DNA of 49,962 nt. Origin: DAONBD01 sp964525485 (lineage in GTDB: Bacteria; Patescibacteriota; Gracilibacteria; UBA1369; LOWO2-01-FULL-3). Below are positions 1 through 9,034 of this stretch, in pieces. Under the pieces are notes generated by a model, which saw only the letters and a list, made by a program, of their open reading frames with translations, did no database searches and was not told the origin of the DNA. The position numbers were made by a program, and so were the translations under genes. The stretch spans positions 1 through 49,962 of the forward strand of contig CAZGHH010000005.1 of assembly GCA_964525485.1 (NCBI GenBank), given 5' to 3'. The first letter of the stretch is position 1, and every line of letters begins with the position of its first letter.

Positions 1-1139
1 TCGAGAGTGTGACCTACTCCATCTATCAAACCAAATCTCATTTCAATAATTTTTCTCTCTCTTGGAGAAAGATATTGAAGCATATCGCGAATGTTCTCTT
101 TCAATAATTGACGATTTGTAGACTCAGATGGACTCAAAGCTTCATCATCCTCAATAAAGTCCCCAAGTTTAGAATCTTCTTCAGTTCCAACCGGAGCCTC
201 GAGAGAAACTATATCCTGAGAAATTTTCATAATATGACGAACTTTTTTTATATCCATATCCATTTCCGCCGCCAATTCTTCGACCAATGGTTCGCGACCC
301 AATTCTTGCACCAGACGACGCTGTGCGTGCGTGAGCTTATTAATGGTCTCAACCATGTGTACAGGAATTCTGATCGTTCTAGCCTGATCTGCGATCGCAC
401 GGGTGATAGCTTGTCTAATCCACCAAGTCGCATAAGTAGAGAATTTAAATCCTCTATCCGGATCGAATTTCTCAACCGCACGGAAAAGTCCGATATTTCC
501 CTCCTGAATCAAATCCAAGAAAGAAAGTCCGCGTCCAATATATTTCTTCGCGATCGAAACAACCAATCTCAAATTCGCCTCAGCGAGACGAGATTTCGCG
601 GATTGATCCCCACGACGAATTCTACGAGCCAAATCCACCTCTTCCTTCGCGGTAAGAAGAGCAACTTTCCCAATTTCACACAAATATAATCTGATAGAAT
701 CATTTGCAATCTCTTTTAACTCAACTTCATATTTAATATCGGATTTTTTAATTTTCTGCTCCGGATCCTCCTCGATTTTCTCCAATTCTTCATCCTCCAC
801 ATCTCCATCGGCTACAACCAACTCACCTGCATCGTCGTCAACAGGTACTACAGCTTCAACCTCCAAATCTTCCGTCAAATTGTCCATCGACAAATCGTCC
901 TCTCCCCAAATCAAGCTATCTTTCATATCAAGAACCTCGATACCGAGATCCATGAAAAGAGTATAAATCTCGTCAAGCAAAATAAGATCAGTCTCAATCT
1001 TCGGCATCGCCTTCAAGAGCTCCTGTTGAGTGACAAACCCCTGCGACCTTCCTTTTTTGACCAAGTCCTGAACCTCCTTCGGAAACTCGGCCAATTTATC
1101 ATCTGAAGGATTTTGAATAAACTTTTTTGTTCTAGCCAT
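1..1139 (-). CDS. rpoD: Housekeeping RNA polymerase sigma factor RpoD (sigma-70), C-terminus cut off
   Basis: Primary sigma factor that directs RNA polymerase to -35/-10 promoters. Reading the minus strand from the ATG at 1139 gives about 379 residues. An acidic linker lies near residues 75-125. Region 1.2 follows (DSIRLYLCEIGKV, near residue 148), then region 2 with FSTYATWWIRQAITRAIADQ (near 235-255), region 3, and the start of region 4 (LSPREKKIIEMRFGL). The reading frame runs off the window, so the helix-turn-helix of region 4.2 is not visible. The gene lies 10 bp downstream of dnaG, reproducing the dnaG-rpoD arrangement of the macromolecular synthesis operon. No Shine-Dalgarno sequence precedes the start. 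Consensus-like TTGACA/TATAAT promoters elsewhere in the window fit such a factor. Identification is secure. Confidence 0.96.
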   Translation of the reverse strand, partial: MARTKKFIQNPSDDKLAEFPKEVQDLVKKGRSQGFVTQQELLKAMPKIETDLILLDEIYTLFMDLGIEVLDMKDSLIWGEDDLSMDNLTEDLEVEAVVPVDDDAGELVVADGDVEDEELEKIEEDPEQKIKKSDIKYEVELKEIANDSIRLYLCEIGKVALLTAKEEVDLARRIRRGDQSAKSRLAEANLRLVVSIAKKYIGRGLSFLDLIQEGNIGLFRAVEKFDPDRGFKFSTYATWWIRQAITRAIADQARTIRIPVHMVETINKLTHAQRRLVQELGREPLVEELAAEMDMDIKKVRHIMKISQDIVSLEAPVGTEEDSKLGDFIEDDEALSPSESTNRQLLKENIRDMLQYLSPRERKIIEMRFGLIDGVGHTL

Positions 1140-1149
1140 TTAATAAATT

Positions 1150-2937
1150 TTAAGAAGTGATTAGCTCCTTGAATTTTTCAAGAAGCATTTTTTGCTTTGC
1201 GGTATCGCCACTTTTCTCCGCCTCTTTGAGTTCTTTTTCCAACTTTGACCGTTGGTTTAATTTGCGATTTTTTATAATTTTGTCAACTAATTTTTGTGCT
1301 TCACCGCCAATAGTTTCTTCAGAAAAGTTTTCGTAGTAGCTCTCTGCGAACAACGCAAGGTAAGAAATTTTTTCTTGTAAACCTGTTAAGGCGCTACTAT
1401 CTAAGTCCCACTTCTCGTGGGAATCTGAACGAGAGGCATTATATTGATTGACAAGCTCCATGTAAATATCTTTTATATCTCCGTCAAAATCGGTTTCTTT
1501 TAATTTATCGGCAAAAGTAAAAAACTTCGGGAATTCCAACAAAACTCCTATCAACAAAGATCTCGCGTCAATTCTCTGTTTGTCATGAGCAACTTCTTGT
1601 TCTGATTCCTTCATCGGAGTCCTCAAAACTTTGTAATTTGCAACTTCATCATAAATAAACTGAGCTTTTGTATCCAAAACACTGGCAACTATCTTCACAA
1701 AATAATCCATCTTCACCGCACTTTTCATCATTTTCAAAATAGGCACGACTTCATCCATAAATTTTCTACGCCCGTCAAAAGTCTTAACATTCACCTGCGA
1801 AGTCAAAAGTTTCGCATAAAATTCAATAAAATCACTCGCCCCATCAACCATCTTCAAAAATTCATCCTTACCCGACACTCCCTTCGCCAACATAAAATCA
1901 GCAGAATCCTTGAATTCATTTGGCATAGTCAAAGTTTTCATTTCAATCTCGGCACCAAGTGCAACTTCGTAAGCGCGACGAGTAGCCTCAATCCCGGCGG
2001 AATCCGTATCAAAACAAGAAACTATATTTTTGGTGAATCTTTTTATCAATCCAATCTGATCGGAAGTCAGCGCGGTTCCACTACTCGCAACAACATTTTC
2101 TACTCCCGCCTGATACAAAGAAATTAAATCAAAATAACCTTCAACTATGATTACTTTATCAGATTCCTTCATGGCCTTTTTCGCATGTGAAAGCCCATAC
2201 AAAACTTTCCCTTTGGAATAAATAGAAGTTTCCGGAGAATTCAAATATTTCGGGACCTGCTCAGACTGCAAAGCTCGTCCACCAAACCCTATAACGCGCC
2301 CCATTTGATCGAAAATCGGGAAAATCAACCTACCCTTGAACTTGTCATACAACTTCGCGTTATCTATTTCTTTATATCCGAACAATCCGGATTTTATCAG
2401 AACATCTTTTTTGAAATCTTTTTTCATAAGATGTTCATAAAGATCGTCATAACTATCTTTTGCAAAACCGATTCTAAAAGTCTGAATCGTCTCGTCGGTC
2501 ACTCTGCGCTTTCTCAAGTATTCCAAAACTTTTTCACTATCCGCACTTTTATCAAACAAATTTTTCTGAAAATGCGTTGCAGCCTCATCATGAGCTTCAT
2601 ATAAAAAATCCTTCAAACCTTTTTCTCCGGCCTTATATTTTTTATTAATTTTCTCCACTTCAACTTTCAAGCCCGCCCTGTCTGCCAAAATTTTAATGGC
2701 ATCAGAAAATTCAACGCCTTCGACCTCTTCTATAAATTTGAAAATATCACCACCTTTGTGGCATCCGAAACAATATGCAATTTGCTTCTCGGGACTAACT
2801 ATGAAACTCGGAGTTTTCTCGTTATGAAAAGGACAAAGCCCCTTATAACTCCTTCCGGCCTTCTTTAATTGGACATACGAAGAGACAACATCTTCAATAC
2901 TAAGTCTGGCTTTTATATCTGTGACTACGTCCCCCAT
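1150..2937 (-). CDS. dnaG: DNA primase DnaG
   Basis: Synthesises RNA primers at the replication fork. The 595-residue protein has the usual DnaG length. The N-terminal zinc ribbon is visible as C35-P-F-H38 and C56-F-G-C59. The catalytic Toprim core follows, with IIVEGYFDL near residue 260 (the metal-binding Glu) and the acidic CFDTDSAG near 305. The C-terminal part would hold the helicase-binding domain and is less conserved, ending in a charged helix. The ATG at 2937 gives a normal N-terminus (MGDVVTDIKARLSIEDVV). The gene sits between the wecA-type transferase (69 bp upstream) and rpoD (10 bp downstream) on the same strand, so co-transcription with rpoD is likely. Confidence 0.97.
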   Translation of the reverse strand: MGDVVTDIKARLSIEDVVSSYVQLKKAGRSYKGLCPFHNEKTPSFIVSPEKQIAYCFGCHKGGDIFKFIEEVEGVEFSDAIKILADRAGLKVEVEKINKKYKAGEKGLKDFLYEAHDEAATHFQKNLFDKSADSEKVLEYLRKRRVTDETIQTFRIGFAKDSYDDLYEHLMKKDFKKDVLIKSGLFGYKEIDNAKLYDKFKGRLIFPIFDQMGRVIGFGGRALQSEQVPKYLNSPETSIYSKGKVLYGLSHAKKAMKESDKVIIVEGYFDLISLYQAGVENVVASSGTALTSDQIGLIKRFTKNIVSCFDTDSAGIEATRRAYEVALGAEIEMKTLTMPNEFKDSADFMLAKGVSGKDEFLKMVDGASDFIEFYAKLLTSQVNVKTFDGRRKFMDEVVPILKMMKSAVKMDYFVKIVASVLDTKAQFIYDEVANYKVLRTPMKESEQEVAHDKQRIDARSLLIGVLLEFPKFFTFADKLKETDFDGDIKDIYMELVNQYNASRSDSHEKWDLDSSALTGLQEKISYLALFAESYYENFSEETIGGEAQKLVDKIIKNRKLNQRSKLEKELKEAEKSGDTAKQKMLLEKFKELITS

Positions 2938-3006
2938 TTGAATGTTTTATTTTTATGCCTTAATTAAATACCCCCTAGTGGAGTACTTATACCTTAATTT
3001 CACTCC

Positions 3007-4053
3007 TTATTTCAAGGCATTTTTCCTCTTCCCTCCGCGAATTAATACAATAGCCATAACAAACATAAGAACAAGAAGACCGATAATTACAGAAAACTTC
3101 TGTTTACTATTCGTCGCAAAAACGGCAAGAGCACCAAAAACAATCGAGATCGTATAAATAATAATCAGAACCGTCGGAGCTTTTAAGCCAAAACTCAAAA
3201 GTCTATGATGAAGATGTTTTAAATCACCATGCCAAGGTTTCTTCCCCTCAAAAATTCTCCTGAAAATCACCCAGAAAGCGTCCAATATAGGAATACCAAG
3301 AACTATAAATGCTGTCGCGATTTTTCCACCGGAAAAAAGTGAGAGAGCGGCAATCATAAATCCCAAAAAAGTACTTCCGGTATCTCCCATCAGAATTTTT
3401 GATTTGGGAAAATCAAATAGCGTAAAAGCCAAAGTGACAAGAGCAAGAATCAAAGAAATCGTTGCAACAATCTGTTGAGAAGCAACATTTGTATGCAAAT
3501 CAGGCCTGATACTCAGAGCAAAAAGAGTAAAAAAAGCGATCGAAGAAACCCCGGACGAAAGCCCTCCAACACCATCAAGAAAATTCATTGAGTTTGTAAT
3601 TAGAACAACCCAAAAAACAGTAAATAAAGCCCCAAAAACAGGAATTCCATACAAGAAATAAGAATCCAATTTCAAACTTCCACCAAACGGACTCGAGATT
3701 GATAACACATACACGCCCGCCATTGCGATCACCACCCCACACACGATCTGCACCACAAGCCGCACAACAGGAGACAACGAAAAATAATCATCCAAAAATC
3801 CAACCATCGCGATCACGCTCGTCACCCCAACGAGCCACAAAACATGCTCGCTCAACGGAACAAAAACAATCACAGAAATCAAAAACGCCAAGAATATAAC
3901 GATTCCCCCATAGTAAGGAATTGGCGCTCTATTCAAACCGTACTTCGCAGGACGATCCATCAACTTCAATTTTGGAAAAATTTTCATCGCCAACAAAACA
4001 CCCACAAACGAGAGCAAAAACGAGACCAAAGCTACAACTAAATACTTATCCAT
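3007..4053 (-). CDS. wecA: Undecaprenyl-phosphate N-acetylhexosamine-1-phosphate transferase, WecA/TagO type
   Basis: Polytopic membrane enzyme that transfers a sugar-1-phosphate from a UDP-sugar to undecaprenyl phosphate, the first step of a cell-surface glycan. The 348-residue protein has about ten hydrophobic segments. Family motifs are GFLDDYFSL (Asp pair near residue 87), NSMNFLDGVGGL, MGDTGSTFLGF, and the cytoplasmic HLHHRLL loop. That last His-rich loop is typical of WecA/TagO/RgpG and separates them from MraY, so this is probably not the peptidoglycan lipid I synthase. It lies in a run with truB, murE and an O-antigen ligase-like gene, which fits an envelope-glycan role. The exact sugar cannot be read from sequence. 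Confidence 0.85.
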   Translation of the reverse strand: MDKYLVVALVSFLLSFVGVLLAMKIFPKLKLMDRPAKYGLNRAPIPYYGGIVIFLAFLISVIVFVPLSEHVLWLVGVTSVIAMVGFLDDYFSLSPVVRLVVQIVCGVVIAMAGVYVLSISSPFGGSLKLDSYFLYGIPVFGALFTVFWVVLITNSMNFLDGVGGLSSGVSSIAFFTLFALSIRPDLHTNVASQQIVATISLILALVTLAFTLFDFPKSKILMGDTGSTFLGFMIAALSLFSGGKIATAFIVLGIPILDAFWVIFRRIFEGKKPWHGDLKHLHHRLLSFGLKAPTVLIIIYTISIVFGALAVFATNSKQKFSVIIGLLVLMFVMAIVLIRGGKRKNALK

Positions 4054-4085
4054 AAAACATTTTTACTACAAAACGATTTTACATT

Positions 4086-5048
4086 TTAAACAAAAACATT
4101 CAATTTTTTCTTTACTTTCACCATGCCCGATCCATCCCCGCACACCTCCAAAACCGCAAAAATTTTCCCATTACACCTGCCAAGGAACACGCCACCATCT
4201 TGATCCACATCATCATCTTGACACACATCATCATCTCGCACCTCCCCACCAAAAAGTTTCACTTCTCTATCCCCAACTTCAATAAAATTTCCTCTATTCA
4301 AAATAGTCATCTCTTCATCAGAGAAATCAACCGTCGGAAAATCCGCAAAACTATCTTCAATAGACACAACATCATCAACTGAAAAATCGTCCACCTTAAC
4401 AGCATTTCCAACTTCAAAATCACCAATCGACACCCGTCGAAGTGCACTCATATATGCTCCACATCCGAGAACCCGTCCAATATCATAAATCAATGAACGA
4501 ATATAAGTTCCCGAACTACACTTAACCTTCATCGCAAGACTCGGCCACTTAAAAGAAATCACGTCAATTTTATCAATTCTAATATCACATTCCTTCATCT
4601 CAACATCAGCACCACCACGCACCAATTTATATGCAGCAACTCCACCTATTTTCTTCGCAGAAAATCTTGGCGGAATCTGCTTGATTTCTCCTGTAAACTG
4701 TTGAACAACTTTTTTGATCACGTTATAGCTAACTTCGCCTGCAAAATCAGTCGACACAGCCTCGCCTTCCGCATCATAAGTATCAGTCACAGCACCGAGA
4801 AAAGCCTCAGCTTCATAGACCTTATCCTGACCGACAATATATTCCAAAAGCTTAGTTGCCTCACCAACCGCCACAATCAAAAGTCCGGTAGCAAGAGGAT
4901 CCAGGGTTCCCGCGTGCCCCATTTTAATTTTTTTCACATCGATACCCTGCTTCGCAAGCCTCGATTTTAATTGTTTCAAAACAAAAAAAGAACTCACACC
5001 TTTTTCTTTATCCACAAGCACAAAACCATGAACACTTTTTTTATTCAT
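4086..5048 (-). CDS. truB: tRNA pseudouridine-55 synthase TruB
   Basis: Isomerises U55 to pseudouridine in the T-loop of tRNAs. The catalytic motif GHAGTLDPLATGLL places the nucleophilic Asp at residue 50. Further family blocks are visible: the PPRFSAKKIGGVAAYKL segment and SGTYIRSLIYDIG. The protein has 320 residues, about normal. The C-terminal part is PUA-like and carries an unusual acidic stretch (near residues 275-288: alternating Asp, Val and Gln) inside a surface loop. The gene lies between murE and the wecA-type gene with short gaps, without a visible ribosome-binding site. Confidence 0.96.
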   Translation of the reverse strand: MNKKSVHGFVLVDKEKGVSSFFVLKQLKSRLAKQGIDVKKIKMGHAGTLDPLATGLLIVAVGEATKLLEYIVGQDKVYEAEAFLGAVTDTYDAEGEAVSTDFAGEVSYNVIKKVVQQFTGEIKQIPPRFSAKKIGGVAAYKLVRGGADVEMKECDIRIDKIDVISFKWPSLAMKVKCSSGTYIRSLIYDIGRVLGCGAYMSALRRVSIGDFEVGNAVKVDDFSVDDVVSIEDSFADFPTVDFSDEEMTILNRGNFIEVGDREVKLFGGEVRDDDVCQDDDVDQDGGVFLGRCNGKIFAVLEVCGDGSGMVKVKKKLNVFV

Positions 5049-5071
5049 AAAAGCGGTTTTTCAGATAGATT

Positions 5072-6385
5072 TTACTTAATTTCACCGACAGACATTGGAC
5101 GACGTAAAAGATCCACTATAACCTTTTTATCATTCCATTCTATCGTCTTTCCGCGTACTTTCATCACCTCCTCGGCGCCCTTTCCAGCGACGACAACACT
5201 ATCCCCCTTTCGAGCCATCATGAGAGCGAGGCGAATAGCTTCGCGCCTATCAACGATTTTCCAATATCTATCACTTTCCTTTCGAGGAATTCCCTGCCCT
5301 ACCATATCTATAATTTCCAATTCATCGTCAGAATAAGGATCATCATCTGTGACAAAAATATAATCAGCATATTTATGTGCGATCGCTCCCATACCAGGTC
5401 GTTTAACTTTGTCTCTCCCTCCTCCTGTAGCACCGAACACAGCAAACAAACGTCCGTCGGTAGTCAAATCTCTATACATTGAAAGTAGCTTTTCAAGTGA
5501 ATCCTCCATATGAGCATAATCAACAACAACTGTAAAATCCTGTCCGGCATCCACATGATCGCACCTACCTGGAACCGTACGAGCCGAATCAATTCCTCTT
5601 TTTATATTTTCCATAGAAACTCCATACGACATACAAACAGCCGCCGCGCAAAGAGCGTTTTGAACGTTAAATTTTCCAGGCAAATCAAAATCAATTGGAA
5701 CGGCGTCATTCGGAACTTTCATTGTAAAATAACTTCCGTCTGGTTTTAATTTTAAATCCAAAGTCGCAACAGTCCCTTGTTTTAGACCATAAGTAATTTT
5801 TCGATCGGCAATAAACTGATCAAAATAAGCAAAATTTTCATCCTCTTCATTCAAAACTAAAACTTTTTGCACACCGGCCTTTCTCCTACTTTTGGAAACT
5901 TTTTGAAACAACGAACCTTTTGCATACAAATAATTGGCAAAACTTCCATGATACTCAATATGATCGCGAGCTACGTTGGTAAAAACAGCACAATCGATGT
6001 TTATGCCCCAAACTCTAGATTGAGTCATCGCGTGAGAAGAAACTTCAAGCACCGCAAATTTACATCCCTCATCAACCATTTCTCTCAGAAGTCTTTGCAA
6101 AGCAAATCTACCAAGTGTTGTTTGCTTTGTCGTGTTCGTCCATTTTCTTGTACCGACTTGAAAGTTAATAGTGGAAGTCATTCCAACTTTATTTCCAGCT
6201 GTTTCCAAAACATGTGCAATCAAATTCACAGTGGTAGTTTTCCCGTTTGTTCCGGTGACTCCGATCACAGTCATTTTATCAGCGGGGAAACGATAATAAA
6301 CAGCAGCAATAACAGATACAAGCTTATGATAAAGCAATCTCAAAGGATTAGTGTCAGACATTAAATTTCTTAAAAAATTCATCAT
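5072..6385 (-). CDS. murE: MurE-type UDP-MurNAc-tripeptide synthetase with a reduced N-terminal domain
   Basis: Mur ligase that adds the third amino acid to the peptidoglycan stem peptide using ATP. The P-loop GVTGTNGKTTTV is at residues 42-53. The SSHAM and FTNVARDHIEYHGSF blocks, the VVVDYAHMEDSL block and the GATGGGRDKVKR block of MurE follow. At 437 residues it is shorter than the usual 480-500: only about 38 residues precede the P-loop, so most of the UDP-sugar-binding N-terminal domain is missing. The DNPR motif of meso-diaminopimelate-adding enzymes is replaced by TDDDPYSDD (near residues 345-353), so the added amino acid cannot be inferred. It is followed within 25 bp by truB and preceded by the riboflavin kinase gene. 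Confidence 0.9.
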   Translation of the reverse strand: MMNFLRNLMSDTNPLRLLYHKLVSVIAAVYYRFPADKMTVIGVTGTNGKTTTVNLIAHVLETAGNKVGMTSTINFQVGTRKWTNTTKQTTLGRFALQRLLREMVDEGCKFAVLEVSSHAMTQSRVWGINIDCAVFTNVARDHIEYHGSFANYLYAKGSLFQKVSKSRRKAGVQKVLVLNEEDENFAYFDQFIADRKITYGLKQGTVATLDLKLKPDGSYFTMKVPNDAVPIDFDLPGKFNVQNALCAAAVCMSYGVSMENIKRGIDSARTVPGRCDHVDAGQDFTVVVDYAHMEDSLEKLLSMYRDLTTDGRLFAVFGATGGGRDKVKRPGMGAIAHKYADYIFVTDDDPYSDDELEIIDMVGQGIPRKESDRYWKIVDRREAIRLALMMARKGDSVVVAGKGAEEVMKVRGKTIEWNDKKVIVDLLRRPMSVGEIK

Positions 6386-6386
6386 A

Positions 6387-6755
6387 TTATTTTCGTGTAT
6401 TTAAATAGTCTTTCGTATATTCAACGTCTTTATCTATCAGCTCTTTTAATTCTTCCATACTATCAACTTTAGCAACGTCGCGAATTTTTTCCAACAAAAC
6501 AATTTCAACATTCTTACCATAAAGATCTCCACAATCATCCAACAAAAAAACCTCACAAATAAATTTACCTAAAGGCAAACCTTTTTTTTCTCCAACATAA
6601 CCGGCCCCATAATACCCCTCCCCTTCCACAACAACATCACAAACATAAACACCGGATTCATAATCATCAGAATCAATAACAACATTAATAGTTGGATATC
6701 CGATAGTCCGTCCAAGCCCTTCCCCACGCTCAACCAACCCAGTTATTTTATTCAT
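6387..6755 (-). CDS. ribF: Stand-alone riboflavin kinase (C-terminal half of RibF)
   Basis: Phosphorylates riboflavin to FMN. The 122-residue product matches only the kinase domain of bifunctional RibF: GLVERGEGLGRTIGYPTINV carries the nucleotide/flavin-binding G-x-P-T-x-N signature (PTIN here, PTAN usually), followed by the barrel strands and the C-terminal helix with LLEKIRDVAKVDSMEEL. The FAD synthetase half is absent here; a separate RibL-like nucleotidyltransferase lies at 27765-28265. I chose the ATG at 6753-6755, two bases after the TGA of the upstream gene (TGAGAATG). An in-frame alternative start at 6788 would add 11 residues with no family match. Confidence 0.9.
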   Translation of the reverse strand: MNKITGLVERGEGLGRTIGYPTINVVIDSDDYESGVYVCDVVVEGEGYYGAGYVGEKKGLPLGKFICEVFLLDDCGDLYGKNVEIVLLEKIRDVAKVDSMEELKELIDKDVEYTKDYLNTRK

Positions 6756-6757
6756 TC

Positions 6758-8143
6758 TCAAATTATTAACGCAATTAAAGTCCACCATACCAGCGCAAGA
6801 TCATTTTTCCAAAAAGTCTGATCGAAAAGACCGTGAATAGCAATCACAATAAACATTGAAATAATCACACTCACAAATCGTTTTTCAGCGGAATTAAGAG
6901 ACTTAAAACCTTTCGTCCCTACACGTAAAAAAACCGCCAGAAACAACCAAATAACCGCCACAACTCCAAAAATCCCTACATTCAAATATGTAGATAAAAT
7001 CAAATTATGAGCATGTAACATTTCTTTTTCATACGGCTCAACTCCGAGTACTTCTTTAGCATTATTTTTGTAAGCATTTTCGAATCCTCCGAGTCCGATC
7101 CCGAATAGTGGATTTTCTTTTATCAAAATCCCGGCAACGGTCCACACTTGAATTCGCACGGAAGAAGAACTTTGACGATCAAATTGCAAAAAGTCTTTTG
7201 CTTTTTGAGTGCCAATTTGTGAATACATAGCGGTAACAATCAAAACAGCACCCGCACAAATCACCACCAACTTCTTGAACAAACTCCCGTAAAATCGCCT
7301 GTATTGTGAAAAGAAAATTTCATAAACAGCATAGATAAAAATCGCCGAAACAACACCTATCATCCCACCGTAAGAACGCGAATACATAAGAGCCAAAGAA
7401 GACGCTAAAAACACCAATACTTCAAAAGCAAAATAAGCATAATCGTAATGAGAATCTTTTGTTTCACCGTCAAAAAATTTCCCTAAATAAGCGGCAACTC
7501 CAGTCCTCGGGTCCCGAGTATCGATAGAAAAAAGTTTGTTTTCAACTCTCTGCCAAAAATTAATAAAAGCACCACAAACCATAGGTCCGATATACAGAGC
7601 TAAATAATTGGCTGAAGCAAAAGGACCGGAAGCACGACCGTCAATTGTCACAAAATCTTTTGAAATAACTTGATACAAAGCCCAAACGCTCAAAATCAAT
7701 GTCGAAAACATGTATGAATAGAAAATTTTCTTTTTATCCTCAAGCGAATTCAAAGTAAAAACCAACATAATTCCATACAAAACAGGCATAACTACCCATC
7801 CTTTAAAAATGCCTAATGCAAGCCTAAATTCACCACCATAGTAAGACACAACAAGTCCAAAACCGGAAGCTAAAATAAGCAGGAAAATCGGCAGAAAAAA
7901 CGTATTTAATTTTGTTTTAAAAACATCTTTGATCGTTTTTTTTCTCATGAAAAAATTACGAAGTTTGTCGCCAAAAGCACTCTCATCAATTCCCCTCAAA
8001 CGAACATAAACAAACAGTCCAAAAGCTATATAAACCATCACTTCCACGACATTAAAAGGCACCCCAAAAACATCAAACTTCCACAAATAAAGCGGGAAAA
8101 AAACAGGCATCAAAACTAAAATTCTTCTCAACAAGTCTTTCAT
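6758..8143 (-). CDS. O-antigen ligase / Wzy-type polymerase family membrane protein
   Basis: Polytopic membrane protein of 461 residues with about ten or more hydrophobic segments. The C-terminal half carries the Wzy_C hallmark: RIQVWTVAGILIKENPLFGI, then GLGGFENAY, and an extracellular His in LHAHNLILSTYLNVGIFG. Such proteins join or polymerise lipid-linked glycans at the outer membrane face. In this window it sits upstream of riboflavin kinase, murE and a WecA-type transferase, which together could make and attach a surface polysaccharide. Whether it is a ligase, a polymerase or a protein glycosyltransferase cannot be decided. It ends in TGA, with the next gene starting two bases later, and tpiA lies 4 bp upstream. 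Confidence 0.85.
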   Translation of the reverse strand: MKDLLRRILVLMPVFFPLYLWKFDVFGVPFNVVEVMVYIAFGLFVYVRLRGIDESAFGDKLRNFFMRKKTIKDVFKTKLNTFFLPIFLLILASGFGLVVSYYGGEFRLALGIFKGWVVMPVLYGIMLVFTLNSLEDKKKIFYSYMFSTLILSVWALYQVISKDFVTIDGRASGPFASANYLALYIGPMVCGAFINFWQRVENKLFSIDTRDPRTGVAAYLGKFFDGETKDSHYDYAYFAFEVLVFLASSLALMYSRSYGGMIGVVSAIFIYAVYEIFFSQYRRFYGSLFKKLVVICAGAVLIVTAMYSQIGTQKAKDFLQFDRQSSSSVRIQVWTVAGILIKENPLFGIGLGGFENAYKNNAKEVLGVEPYEKEMLHAHNLILSTYLNVGIFGVVAVIWLFLAVFLRVGTKGFKSLNSAEKRFVSVIISMFIVIAIHGLFDQTFWKNDLALVWWTLIALII

Positions 8144-8147
8144 AAAA

Positions 8148-8870
8148 TTATTTAATCAAATCGATCAAAGCCTGTTTTGGAGTCTTATCCTTCGGCTTCA
8201 CAACACCGGAAGCCAATAAAACTCCGGCACACCCCAACTCCAAAGCCTTTTTCAAATCCTCACCGGTTTTCACTCCGGCCCCAACCAAAAGCGTCTCACC
8301 CACTTTTTCCACAGCTTCTTTCACAACATCCACCTTGGTCGTCACAGAGACATCACCACCAATCAACTCGGGTGGTTCCAAAGCAATATAATCAGGTTTA
8401 CAAACATTCAAAATACCCAAAGCTCTTTCAACATTTTCAGCGCAAACAACCAACGTAAAATTCGGGTCATAAGATTTAAAATCCTCAACTATCATTTTAA
8501 TTTCTTCATCAGTCCTCGGATTTTCAGCATGATTCACCAAAGCTCCTTTCACACCCATCGCGCACAAAATCCTAGGGGTCAGTCGACCAGTTTGCGTAGC
8601 TTTTGGCAAACCATCACTCCCACGCGTCAGATAATCAGCCGACTGTGAAAAAACAGAAACGTTTTCAGACGCTTTGCATACATCCCTCAAATCCGTCGGA
8701 TGAACCGCAACAACGATATCCGCCAAATCAGATAACTCAGAAAATACTTCTTCATGCATATTCAACATATCAATAGCTCCCATACCAATCGCCACTTCAT
8801 AGTCTTTGAAATTCACCAGGACCAAAGGTTTTTGTTCCACAACTAAAGTATTTTGATCTGTTATCTCCAT
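8148..8870 (-). CDS. tpiA: Triose-phosphate isomerase, archaeal-type
   Basis: Interconverts dihydroxyacetone phosphate and glyceraldehyde-3-phosphate in glycolysis. The 240-residue protein resembles the short archaeal TIM branch rather than the ~250-residue bacterial/eukaryotic one. The catalytic Lys lies in VLVNFKDY (K22), the catalytic His in LVNHAEN (near 113) and the catalytic Glu in ALEPPELIGG (near 165). The phosphate-binding end reads VGAGVKTGEDLKKALELGCA and LLASGVVKPKDK, close to archaeal enzymes. About 12 residues of N-terminal extension precede the first strand. It is the first gene of the minus-strand run and diverges from the giant-protein operon. Confidence 0.93.
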   Translation of the reverse strand: MEITDQNTLVVEQKPLVLVNFKDYEVAIGMGAIDMLNMHEEVFSELSDLADIVVAVHPTDLRDVCKASENVSVFSQSADYLTRGSDGLPKATQTGRLTPRILCAMGVKGALVNHAENPRTDEEIKMIVEDFKSYDPNFTLVVCAENVERALGILNVCKPDYIALEPPELIGGDVSVTTKVDVVKEAVEKVGETLLVGAGVKTGEDLKKALELGCAGVLLASGVVKPKDKTPKQALIDLIK

Positions 8871-8951
8871 ATTTTTAATTTTTAAATTTTATCTGCGACA
8901 AGTGTACACAACCACACACAAAAATAGTAGCGATTTCTCGTGTCTTTATCA

Positions 8952-8980
8952 TTGACGGTAAGCCGTTTTTTTGATATAAT
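8952..8980 (+). promoter_or_regulatory. Strong sigma-70-type promoter of the giant-protein operon
   Basis: TTGACG (8952-8957), a 17-bp spacer and a perfect TATAAT (8975-8980). Transcription would start near 8987, leaving a leader of about 48 nt, AT-rich and without a Shine-Dalgarno sequence, before the ATG at 9035. It is among the best promoter matches in the window and sits in the 164-bp gap between divergent tpiA and the first giant gene. Confidence 0.85.
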
Positions 8981-9034
8981 TCAAAGATTTAATATATATA
9001 CAAATATACAAAACAAAAAATAAAAACAAATCAT

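Noticed and set aside
3007..4053. Annotation as MraY
   Set aside because: The HLHHRLL loop is typical of WecA/TagO-type transferases and absent from MraY.
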